A stretch of DNA of 34,565 nucleotides, from the IMG/VR virus record IMGVR_UViG_3300031839_000891, positions 1 to 34,565 of that record; one strand, written 5' to 3'. Below, piece after piece: positions 27,986 through 34,186 of the stretch. The position numbers and the translations under genes are program-made. The notes under the pieces were generated by a model. That model was not told the origin of the DNA and searched no databases. It worked only from the letters and a program-made list of their open reading frames with translations. The first letter of the stretch is position 1. Every line of letters begins with the position of its first letter. This DNA comes from a virus.

Positions 27986-28414
27986 TTATTTTTTATTATT
28001 TTGTTGTTCTTGATTCTTTTTTGACGATCCGCCGAAAAAGAAGTCGACTACCGTATTAACCTTTGCGCTCATTGCGCCAAATATTGTAGAGATAAAACTT
28101 ATCTCAAATTCTCCTAGCTCTAGATCACCTGTTACAAAGTATCTAAACATCATGAAGCTTAATCCAAAGTACGCAATTGTAAATAACGTTGCAAGTATTT
28201 TTTGAATAAGAGCGTCGTCTTTGTACATATCTCTAGCGCTCTTTCTGTCTTCGACTTCTTGTTTGAAGGCTTCTTGCTCTGCTTCAAGTAGTAGTCGTTT
28301 AAGCGCAAGTTTCGCTTCATCTCTTTCTTTGTCCGTTGTAATAACTTTATCAAGTATTCCTTCTGCATTTTTTACTACCGTGCTGAATAAGCCACCTACT
28401 AAATTCTTTATCAT
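27986..28414 (-). CDS. Holin-like membrane protein (GTA/3TM holin type)
   Basis: The 142-aa protein has an amphipathic N-terminus (MIKNLVGGLFSTVVKNAEGI). A charged helix follows, with LLLEAEQEAFKQEVEDRKSA ending near residue 60. Two hydrophobic segments lie at about residues 73-93 and 105-127, then a polar Lys/Gln/Asn tail. The EVEDRKSAR motif and the DFFFGGSSKK ending match my memory of the 'holin of 3TMs' family of gene transfer agents and phages. It would make lesions in the inner membrane to time lysis. No endolysin is adjacent. Its start overlaps the winged-helix gene by 4 nt, so the two are co-translated. Confidence 0.6.
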   Translation of the reverse strand: MIKNLVGGLFSTVVKNAEGILDKVITTDKERDEAKLALKRLLLEAEQEAFKQEVEDRKSARDMYKDDALIQKILATLFTIAYFGLSFMMFRYFVTGDLELGEFEISFISTIFGAMSAKVNTVVDFFFGGSSKKNQEQQNNKK

Positions 28415-28851
28415 CGTTCATTATCTTTTATCATATCATCGATAGACTTATTCATGACCTTATCGGTATATGATTTGTTATTAAAAAAAATACTCTTTTC
28501 AGAAGTTGGTATATCTTCTTCACCTAAGAGTATTCTATATATTCTACTTATTAAGTGCGAACACTTAAAGGAGGTTTTGAATACAGAGTATTTGATGGTT
28601 GTTCTATTTCTATGTCTCCACGTTTCGATCCAACCATTCCTCCTTAATTTCTCCCAACGGTTTTTATCCCAACTCATGGTATATGTTCCGTCGATAAATT
28701 CATTTCTTGTAAAACGCCCCTTGCAATCTAAATATATTAAGAGTTCAAGGTCTGCATCTGTTAACCCGTAAGTTTTACAGGCCCATTTTCTAACGAGCCT
28801 GTAATACTTAAGGATTTGTAAATCACGTAAATCGTGACTTGTTAATCTCAT
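28411..28851 (-). CDS. Winged-helix (MarR-like) DNA-binding protein
   Basis: This is a 146-aa basic protein. The order of elements, LTDADLELLIYLDCKGRFTR (30-49), SWDKNRWEKLRRNGWIETWR and then a strand pair TTIKYSVF, follows the winged-helix layout: helix 1, helix 2, recognition helix, wing. A helical C-terminal part has HLISRIYRILLGEEDIP. It is the only clear candidate transcription regulator among the leftward genes. It overlaps the holin-like gene by 4 nt and follows a long gap after groES. It may control late gene expression; the target is unknown. Confidence 0.6.
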   Translation of the reverse strand: MRLTSHDLRDLQILKYYRLVRKWACKTYGLTDADLELLIYLDCKGRFTRNEFIDGTYTMSWDKNRWEKLRRNGWIETWRHRNRTTIKYSVFKTSFKCSHLISRIYRILLGEEDIPTSEKSIFFNNKSYTDKVMNKSIDDMIKDNER

Positions 28852-28858
28852 GCTAATA

Positions 28859-29275
28859 TTAGTCAGCAGTTTCAGAGTGCTCTACAACGTGTATACCAGA
28901 TACACCAGCAAGACCTGTTCCCGCGTTTCCATCAAAAACATCGATCATACCAGTGATATGGGGTTGTCCATACATTTTGTTAACTAAATCGGTAAGAACC
29001 GCTTTTTGTGTGTTAACAGTAGTAAGGTCTAAAACAACGATGTCATTGTAGTCAGCAGAAGCGTCATCAGCATCTCCAGCTCCTCCTGGTTGTTTTGCTT
29101 TTGGCTTGAAGAACAAAGATAACCTATCGTCATCATCTGCAATTGCACCACCTAAAGCAGCATCACCAGAACAAGCTCCCATAAAAGAAGAAGCAGGATA
29201 TATGTTTGATCCAGTAACTTCATCATGGTCATCTGTCAATGTAGCACTTTGTCTAAAATACAAATATCTTTCCAT
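28859..29275 (-). CDS. Small virion-like protein (138 aa)
   Basis: This acidic 138-aa protein starts MERYLYFRQSATLTDDHDE and is rich in Asp, Ala and Gly. It includes GDAALGGAIADDDDRLSLFF and then YNDIVVLDLTTVNTQKAVL, with a helix leading into HITGMIDVFDG. No membrane segment is seen. The AT-rich leader contains a run of nine T-complements (A9 on the coding strand). The composition resembles the other small capsid-surface-type proteins here. It is the first gene after the 116-bp gap downstream of groES. I do not recognise a family. Confidence 0.55.
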   Translation of the reverse strand: MERYLYFRQSATLTDDHDEVTGSNIYPASSFMGACSGDAALGGAIADDDDRLSLFFKPKAKQPGGAGDADDASADYNDIVVLDLTTVNTQKAVLTDLVNKMYGQPHITGMIDVFDGNAGTGLAGVSGIHVVEHSETAD

Positions 29276-29318
29276 TTTAATTTTTTTTTAATGATTAATA
29301 ATTAATTTATGATTTTCT

Positions 29319-29346
29319 GTTTCTTGTTTATGGTTTATAGTTTATG
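29319..29346. repeat. Four tandem 7-bp repeats in the groES downstream gap
   Basis: On the plus strand the units are GTTTCTT, GTTTATG, GTTTATA and GTTTATG in perfect register. On the transcribed strand they read xxTAAAC-like heptads about 45 nt upstream of the 138-aa gene. Position in a 116-bp gap suggests an operator or promoter-associated repeat. Confidence 0.6.
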
Positions 29347-29391
29347 TATAATCTACTTTAATAGATATTACACGCTTTTTGTAAATAGTAA

Positions 29392-29649
29392 TTATTCTAC
29401 TATAACTATATCTCTAGCGCGTATAACTTTATACATAGTATTATTGTAAGCAATATCATGTCCAGCTATCGCATCATAATATATAATATCACCCTTGTTA
29501 ACAACAGGAACATCGTTGCCTGTAGAAATAACGTTAGCTTTTTTGTATCTATTCGTTTCATCTGTTTCATCTGTTAAGATTAAACCACCAACTTTCTTTG
29601 GACCTTCTTTTATTATGTCAATTATTACGTAATCGTTAACTGCTTGCAT
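29392..29649 (-). CDS. groES: Phage co-chaperonin GroES
   Basis: This 85-aa Cpn10-family protein starts with MQAVNDYVIIDII, like the GroES N-terminus. A mobile loop has KKVGGLILTDE (18-28), with G21-G22-L23-I24-L25 in place of the E. coli GGIVL that inserts into GroEL. The barrel core is KANVISTGNDVPVVNKGDII (37-56), and the final strands are KVIRARDIVIVE. Between the GN and the GD turns, E. coli GroES has about ten more residues that form the roof hairpin; here they are absent. It starts 14 nt inside the end of groEL, so the pair is translationally coupled. It would cap the phage GroEL ring to enclose folding substrates. Confidence 0.87.
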   Translation of the reverse strand: MQAVNDYVIIDIIKEGPKKVGGLILTDETDETNRYKKANVISTGNDVPVVNKGDIIYYDAIAGHDIAYNNTMYKVIRARDIVIVE

Positions 29650-31201
29650 TTTCTATTCTTATATTTGATATTACACAATCCGCTGACATAATAGTTAAAG
29701 CTACACTTACAGCGTTTTTAAGTGCAGACTTAGTTACAAGTACAGGATCGATAATACCTTCATCTATCATTTTAACAAAGTTACCTGTTATTACATTACA
29801 ACCATAACCTTCCTTCATGTTAACATTAAGCTTCATACCAGAGTTATCCATAATAGTTTCAAATGGTGAAGATAAAGCATTTAACAATACCTTACCAGCA
29901 TCGCTGGTTGAAATTTTTTGAGAAGCATTTAATAGTGCTATACCACCACCTGGTACTATACCTTCTTGTAGTGCAGCCTTAGTAGCATATATAGCATCTT
30001 CAACACGATCTTTCTTTTCTTTTAATTCAACCTTTGAATTAGCTCCTACCATAATTATACCTACACTACCAGATAATGTAGCTAATCTATCTTCTAGTTT
30101 CTTTTTAATAAAACCATCTTTTTCTTTAGCTAACTTAGCATTTAACTCATCTATTCTATTTTCAATATCATCGGTCATGCCATCTAGTGTTAGAACTGTA
30201 TGTTTACTATCTGTTACTGAGAACTCAGCTTCACCTAAGTGTTCTGGCTTCATAAGATCCAAATCATCACCTAGCTCTTCGTTAATTACTGTAGCACCTG
30301 TTAATATAGCTAGATCTTCTGTAGCATCCTTTTTAGTAGGACCAAAGCCTGGTAAATCAATAATGTTTACTTTAATATTACCTTTTACTTTGTTCATCAT
30401 TAAAGCGGCCTTAACTGATTGAGCTACTGGCGCTATAATAAGTAAAGCTCTATTGTTCTTTATAACGTATTCTAATATTCCTTGTATTTTTCTTACATTA
30501 GGTATTTCAGATGAACATATTAATACAAGTGGAGTATCTAATTCACATGTTTGTTTATCTGTGTTTGTAACAAAGTGTGTAGATGTAAGGCCACAATCTA
30601 CTTGTACTCCATCTACTATCTCAACATATGTATCATCTGTTTCACTTGTTTCCATTAGTACTACACCGTTTTTACCAACCTTATCATAAGCTTCAGCTAT
30701 AATAGCTCCTAGTTCTTTATCATTGTTACATGATATAGCACTAACAGATTTAAGCATATCACCTTCTACATCTATAGATATGTTATTAAGATATTCAATA
30801 ACATCATCTAGTGTTTGGTTTACTCCATCTTTTATTTCTCTGATTGTAAGACCATCTGCGACTGCAGTGTCTATTTGTTGAATTAGCGCTTCAGCTAAGA
30901 CTGTAGCGGTTGTTGTACCATCACCAGCATCTTTAACTGTATTTCTAGCGGCTTCTTTTATTAGGGTTGCACCCATATTTTCTACCGGATCTAACAAGAC
31001 TACGCTCTCTGCAACGGTTACTCCATCTTTTGTTATGACCGGTTTGCCACGACCGTCTTCGTAGATAACGCATTTACCTGACGCTCCTAATGTAGATTTA
31101 ACGGCTTGGGCTAATTTATTTACGCCGGTGATTACCTTAGCTTTAGCATCATCACCAAAGCTAAGATCTTTCACCAACTCACTTGGTAAGTTGTATTCCA
31201 T
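29636..31201 (-). CDS. groEL: Phage chaperonin GroEL
   Basis: This 521-aa Cpn60-type chaperonin is close to the 540-550 of bacteria. ATP-binding and hydrolysis residues are present: KDG with D59 (E. coli D52), GDGTTTATVL with D94 (E. coli D87), and VEDAIYATKAAL with D402 (E. coli D398), followed by PGGGIALL. The equatorial N-terminus LSFGDDAKAKVITGVNKLA matches GroEL. The apical groove motif, normally GYLSPYF, reads GLTSTHF (204-210), so client-contact residues differ. The C-terminal GGM tail is missing; it ends IRIENASS. It should form a folding ring with the overlapping groES. Position upstream of terminase-capsid genes and clear divergence argue against host contamination. Confidence 0.95.
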   Translation of the reverse strand: MEYNLPSELVKDLSFGDDAKAKVITGVNKLAQAVKSTLGASGKCVIYEDGRGKPVITKDGVTVAESVVLLDPVENMGATLIKEAARNTVKDAGDGTTTATVLAEALIQQIDTAVADGLTIREIKDGVNQTLDDVIEYLNNISIDVEGDMLKSVSAISCNNDKELGAIIAEAYDKVGKNGVVLMETSETDDTYVEIVDGVQVDCGLTSTHFVTNTDKQTCELDTPLVLICSSEIPNVRKIQGILEYVIKNNRALLIIAPVAQSVKAALMMNKVKGNIKVNIIDLPGFGPTKKDATEDLAILTGATVINEELGDDLDLMKPEHLGEAEFSVTDSKHTVLTLDGMTDDIENRIDELNAKLAKEKDGFIKKKLEDRLATLSGSVGIIMVGANSKVELKEKKDRVEDAIYATKAALQEGIVPGGGIALLNASQKISTSDAGKVLLNALSSPFETIMDNSGMKLNVNMKEGYGCNVITGNFVKMIDEGIIDPVLVTKSALKNAVSVALTIMSADCVISNIRIENASS

Positions 31202-31254
31202 AATGTATTTTATTTTATTTAATTAAATTGATTGTAGATTTAAAGTTCTACTTC

Positions 31255-32349
31255 TTATTTATTTGCTTTTCTTTTTGCTCTTCTAATTTTTCTTTCAGCT
31301 AACTTTGTTTTTATAGCAGATCCAATTCCAGTGCCACCTCTTTTTCTTGTTTTAATTTTAGCTGGTTCGTTTTTTCTATCTTTAATCTTTAACTTAGTTA
31401 CTGTATCGTTAGTTTTAGTAGTTACTTTCTTTTTCTTTCTATTACCTTCAACATCGAACTTTTGTTTAGTTTTTTTAGAAACATCTCCTGATTCAGTTCT
31501 TTCTACAACTTTAGTTTTTCTAATATTATCTTTAGTTCCTTTAACAACTTTAGTTTGTTTAGAACCTAGACCTGGAGTTGCAACTTTAGTTTTAGTAGTT
31601 CTCTTTGTATCTTTACTTACTTTTGGTCCAGCAGTTTTTGTAGTCGTTGTTTGACCATGTCTTTTACTAACGCCATAAGCTTTGTTTATTTTATTTTGTA
31701 AAGCATTGTATTCAGGAGAACCTTTTTTATGCTTCTTTCTTTCAGCAACATACTTAGATAAATTAGGATCTCTCTTTTTAGCTTCAGCAAATTTATCAAC
31801 TTTAGGTTTAGGTTTAGGTGTAGGTGTAGTTTTAACAACTTTACCAGTATTTGGACCTGAGGTAACAACAGATACATTTTTGTTAACTTTTATATTTTTA
31901 TTATCTTGCTTTTTATTTTGAACAGCTGGTTTATCTTTTTTACTAGATGCTGTTGCGCCTGCCGCTAAGGCAGTAACTCCTATGCTAGGACCATATTTTT
32001 TTATTAACTCAGTGGCCTTTTGTTTTCCCTTATCTAATAGTGATGTGACCGGCTTGATAATTTTTTGTTGTACCTTTTTATTTTTAGCTAATTCTTTAGC
32101 TCCTTTTTTAACAGCTTTCTTTGCAACAGGTAATAAGGGTACTGCCTTCATTGGAGATTTTTCAGCCATATCCATAGCGGAGCCCTTCTTCATCTTCATA
32201 GGATTTTTAGCCATGTCCATTGCAGAGTTTTTGGCCATTTTCATAGCTGCTTCTCTTTGCATTTTCATTGCAGCTTCTGCTTTCATTTTCTGTGGAGACT
32301 TATATTGTGTTCCTTTACCGAACTCCATCCCCTTCATTTTAAATGCCAT
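31255..32349 (-). CDS. Met/Lys-rich basic protein with repeated N-terminal motifs
   Basis: This is a 364-aa, strongly basic protein. Residues 1-70 are a Met/Lys/Ala repeat region with KSPQKMK, AAMKM, two copies of SAMDMA, NPMKMK and KSPMK. A helix-rich block (75-115) is followed by a short hydrophobic patch YGPSIGVTALAAGATASS. The rest is Lys/Thr-rich and probably disordered, with one ordered-looking block, KKGSPEYNALQNKINKAYG, near residue 205. That block is familiar to me from marine phages. No known catalytic domain is seen. The charge suggests nucleic-acid binding or packaging inside the capsid. It shares the start MAFK with the gene upstream. Role unproven. Confidence 0.6.
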   Translation of the reverse strand: MAFKMKGMEFGKGTQYKSPQKMKAEAAMKMQREAAMKMAKNSAMDMAKNPMKMKKGSAMDMAEKSPMKAVPLLPVAKKAVKKGAKELAKNKKVQQKIIKPVTSLLDKGKQKATELIKKYGPSIGVTALAAGATASSKKDKPAVQNKKQDNKNIKVNKNVSVVTSGPNTGKVVKTTPTPKPKPKVDKFAEAKKRDPNLSKYVAERKKHKKGSPEYNALQNKINKAYGVSKRHGQTTTTKTAGPKVSKDTKRTTKTKVATPGLGSKQTKVVKGTKDNIRKTKVVERTESGDVSKKTKQKFDVEGNRKKKKVTTKTNDTVTKLKIKDRKNEPAKIKTRKRGGTGIGSAIKTKLAERKIRRAKRKANK

Positions 32350-32373
32350 ATTGTTTTTTTTTAATCGATTAAT

Positions 32374-32730
32374 TTATTCTTTTTCAGCTTGCATAGCCTC
32401 TTGTTCCCATGGGTGGGCTGGATGTCCTTCAGGTAATCTACCCATTGGACCATCAATCATCCCGTTTTTTCTAATGTAAATTTTATCCTCCCACATAACC
32501 CAGTTGTCTCCATATGCCGCTCTGCCCTCATCCATCTGTTCCATGTGTTTTTGTTCGTGCTTAATGACGCGTTTCATTAACTTACTTCCAGGTTTTACAC
32601 TAGGACTGACAGCAATAGTGCCATCGTTTCTAGCTTCCGCTATTGTTCCTTTATCTAATGGCGTTCTAACCAGGTTAACATTACCCGAATGTTTGAAATT
32701 TCTTTTTTCTTTGCCTAGTTTAAACGCCAT
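32374..32730 (-). CDS. Small HExxH metallopeptidase-like protein
   Basis: This 118-aa protein carries a zinc-peptidase motif, IKHEQKHMEQM, with H58, E59 and H62. A candidate third ligand is E109 in HPWEQEA (105-111). The helix-motif spacing and the late WEQEA are typical of minimal gluzincin-type domains. The N-terminus MAFKLGKEKRNFK is basic and resembles that of the next gene. No signal peptide or membrane helix is seen, so it would act in the cytoplasm or be packaged. Possible roles are maturation of virion proteins or degradation of host targets. The peptidase motif is seen; activity is inference. Confidence 0.65.
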   Translation of the reverse strand: MAFKLGKEKRNFKHSGNVNLVRTPLDKGTIAEARNDGTIAVSPSVKPGSKLMKRVIKHEQKHMEQMDEGRAAYGDNWVMWEDKIYIRKNGMIDGPMGRLPEGHPAHPWEQEAMQAEKE

Positions 32731-32737
32731 ATAGTTT

Positions 32738-33031
32738 TTATTTAAAAGTTTTAACGACCTTTGGGCCTTTAATGTACTCTAATTTCTTCTCAAAGTGCTC
32801 AACACTGCCGTTTATTGCAGCTTCTGCACCTTCCATTGTCTCTCTTCTTGTAATATCTACCCAAGTTTCTTCATTATCGGGCTTATTTACCTCTGTTTGG
32901 TAGTACCCGTTGGGTAATTGTGTAATTCTCCAGTTCTTTTTGTTAGCTAAGTGCTTCCACTCTGCTAATTGTTTCTCTGAAATTTTAGGTTCTGTAGTAT
33001 ATGTACTACTTTTATAGTATATGTATGTCAT
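32738..33031 (-). CDS. Small conserved protein of unknown function (97 aa)
   Basis: This 97-aa protein has YKSSTYTTEPKISEKQLAEW near the start, a Trp/Asn-rich strand region with WRITQLPNGYYQTEV, and a helix-forming block MEGAEAAINGSVEHFEKKLE (65-84). It ends GPKVVKTFK. The EGAEAAINGSVEH block is one I have seen repeatedly in marine phage proteins without known function. It follows the tandem paralogs and precedes the metallopeptidase-like gene by 7 nt. No catalytic motif is recognised. Confidence 0.6.
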   Translation of the reverse strand: MTYIYYKSSTYTTEPKISEKQLAEWKHLANKKNWRITQLPNGYYQTEVNKPDNEETWVDITRRETMEGAEAAINGSVEHFEKKLEYIKGPKVVKTFK

Positions 33032-33055
33032 GTTTTTGGTTTTAATTGATTAGGT

Positions 33056-33072
33056 ATAAGGATTTTCCTTAT
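33056..33072. other. Perfect 7-bp hairpin between small genes
   Basis: ATAAGGA-TTT-TCCTTAT forms a perfect stem in the 40-bp gap after the second paralog's stop. There is no following U-tract in the leftward direction, so it is not a normal terminator; it may be an RNA processing or stabilising element. Confidence 0.4.
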
Positions 33073-33464
33073 TATGCTTTAGTAAAAAATGCGTACTCTA
33101 CTTGTACTGTACCTGAAGTTGTTTGTAATTGAACTCCTTTACTTCCACCGGCTTTGCTGTAAGGTAAAAACATAAATTCACCTGCTGATAATCTAGCAAA
33201 AGCAACGTTATCAGTATCTTCTACGTCTACAGCGTTAGTTGTTGCTGTAGATCCATCTGTTGTTCCAGTATGTTTTATATACATGTATGCTGTTGCTGTA
33301 CCCGCTGGTTTTATTACAGTGTCACCCCCTGTTGTTCCTGCATTTACTTTAGATATACCTTTGCTTGGATTACCAGTTGTTAAAGTATCTGTTACTGAAA
33401 ATGACAATGCATCTGATGATACATCTGTACTTGATAATGATAATGTTGGTTTTAATGTTGCCAT
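33072..33464 (-). CDS. Tandem-paralog small virion-like protein, copy 2 (130 aa)
   Basis: This beta-rich, Ser/Thr-rich 130-aa protein starts MATLKPTLSLSSTDVSSDAL and ends TVQVEYAFFTKA. The same framework (start, LSFSVTDT, YMYIKH, EFMFLPY, QVEYA) is found in the upstream neighbour. The middle sequence and nearly all synonymous codons differ, so the duplication is old. There is no signal peptide, and the form suggests a small beta-sandwich. Position at the head of the leftward operon and likely high expression fit a capsid decoration or spike protein. That role is inference. Confidence 0.65.
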   Translation of the reverse strand: MATLKPTLSLSSTDVSSDALSFSVTDTLTTGNPSKGISKVNAGTTGGDTVIKPAGTATAYMYIKHTGTTDGSTATTNAVDVEDTDNVAFARLSAGEFMFLPYSKAGGSKGVQLQTTSGTVQVEYAFFTKA

Positions 33465-33477
33465 AGTTATTTATAAT

Positions 33478-33870
33478 TTATGATCTAGTAAAGTAAGCGT
33501 ATTCAACTTGTACTGTATTAGCTGTAGCTTCTAGTTGTATTAAACCGGCTCCACCAGCGTGATGTGGAAAAAATGCAAACTCATCTTTAGATATACGCAT
33601 TATTTCTGTACCATCAGCTGTTTCTACTTTAACTTGATCAGCACCAGATGATCCACCAGCTGAGTTTAATCCAAGGTGTTTTATATAAACATATCTTGTA
33701 GCATCTACACTTGGAAGTATAATACTTGCGCCACCAGTAGTGGTTGCTGTTATTCTAGCTACATTTTCTATTGGTGCATTTACAGTGGCAGTATCAGTAA
33801 CTGAAAAAGATAAAGCATCAGAAGAAACATCTGTGCTAGATAAAGATAGTGTTGATTTAAGTGACGCCAT
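33478..33870 (-). CDS. Tandem-paralog small virion-like protein, copy 1 (130 aa)
   Basis: This is the first gene of the leftward block, at 130 aa. The N-terminus MASLKSTLSLSSTDVSSDAL and C-terminus TVQVEYAYFTRS match the downstream copy. The core carries RYVYIKHLG and EIMRISKDEFAFFPHH, with two adjacent His residues missing from the paralog. It is all-beta in appearance, with Ser/Thr/Ala enrichment. It starts after a leader containing a small hairpin. The two copies are equal in length, which favours two interacting subunits or alternative decoration proteins over decay of one copy. Function is inferred. Confidence 0.65.
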   Translation of the reverse strand: MASLKSTLSLSSTDVSSDALSFSVTDTATVNAPIENVARITATTTGGASIILPSVDATRYVYIKHLGLNSAGGSSGADQVKVETADGTEIMRISKDEFAFFPHHAGGAGLIQLEATANTVQVEYAYFTRS

Positions 33871-33891
33871 ATTGAATTTATTTATTTTATT

Positions 33892-33906
33892 ACAGCACCT
33901 TGCTGT
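33892..33906. promoter_or_regulatory. Leader hairpin upstream of the leftward block
   Basis: ACAGCA-CCT-TGCTGT forms a 6-bp stem 22 nt upstream of the first leftward ATG. There is no U-tract. It may stabilise the 5' end of the leftward transcript or be an operator half-site pair. Nothing else but AT-rich sequence lies between it and the C-run block. Confidence 0.4.
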
Positions 33907-33986
33907 TATTCCATATTCTAGATAATTACATAGTACTTTATATATTTACTTTTATTTGGTATTATAAATATAGGAGTATAGTGCTG

Positions 33987-34045
33987 CCCCTACCCCCCTA
34001 TACCCCCACCCCCCATATAGAACCCCATTATTTTCCCCACCCCCC
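33987..34045. other. Seven C-runs (G-runs on minus strand): G-quadruplex-prone block
   Basis: C-runs of 4, 6, 5, 6, 4, 4 and 6 occur within 59 bp in an otherwise AT-rich gap of 445 bp (33871-34315). Three pairs share a CCCC-(T/C)A-CCCCCC-like layout. The minus strand therefore has seven G-runs of four or more, well above the four needed for an intramolecular G-quadruplex. It lies between the leftward and rightward transcription units. Possible uses are a replication origin, a packaging start or a transcription pause. Confidence 0.75.
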
Positions 34046-34130
34046 TTCAATCCATACCTTTTCAATATTTTATTTTCAACCTTTACCCATAATATCCATA
34101 TATATTCGTAACTACATTGTAATTCACTTA

Positions 34131-34164
34131 ACAAAGTAAATACGAAACTAATTAGATAATATAT
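34131..34164 (+). promoter_or_regulatory. 34-bp repeat, copy 1: candidate rightward promoter/operator
   Basis: It contains ACAAAGTAAATACGAAA, identical to copy 2, followed by a TAATTAGATAATATAT-type end with GATAAT. Only three of 34 bases differ from copy 2. It ends 22 bp before the ATG of a 23-aa hydrophobic ORF. A TTAACA hexamer overlaps its left edge, but its spacing to GATAAT is 21 bp, so a standard sigma-70 reading is doubtful. Confidence 0.5.
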
Positions 34165-34186
34165 ATGTAACTAAAAAATACTAAAT

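Noticed and set aside
28454-28771. 105-aa plus-strand frame
   Set aside because: It lies fully opposite the winged-helix gene, lacks a suitable leader and has no coherent composition.
29392-31201. Host groESL contamination or chimeric join
   Set aside because: The gene order is reversed, the proteins are divergent, leaders and codon style match the flanking phage genes, and both sides continue the same strand and spacing.
31202-31254. CIRCE-type heat-shock operator before groEL
   Set aside because: I looked for the TTAGCACTC inverted repeat; only a weak 5-bp stem and AT-rich leader are present.
32361-32372. Perfect palindrome TTAATCGATTAA
   Set aside because: Twelve-base AT palindromes are expected by chance in such a gap and it has no second copy in the gaps I inspected.
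31982-32479. 165-aa hydrophobic plus-strand frame
   Set aside because: It is the antisense of the Met/Lys-rich gene; Lys and Met codons read backwards give Phe, Leu and His, so the hydrophobicity is a by-product.
33900-34139. 79-aa Pro-rich plus-strand frame across the C-run block
   Set aside because: Its proline content comes only from the C-runs and the rest is AT-driven Ile/Tyr/Phe; no leader or neighbour supports it.
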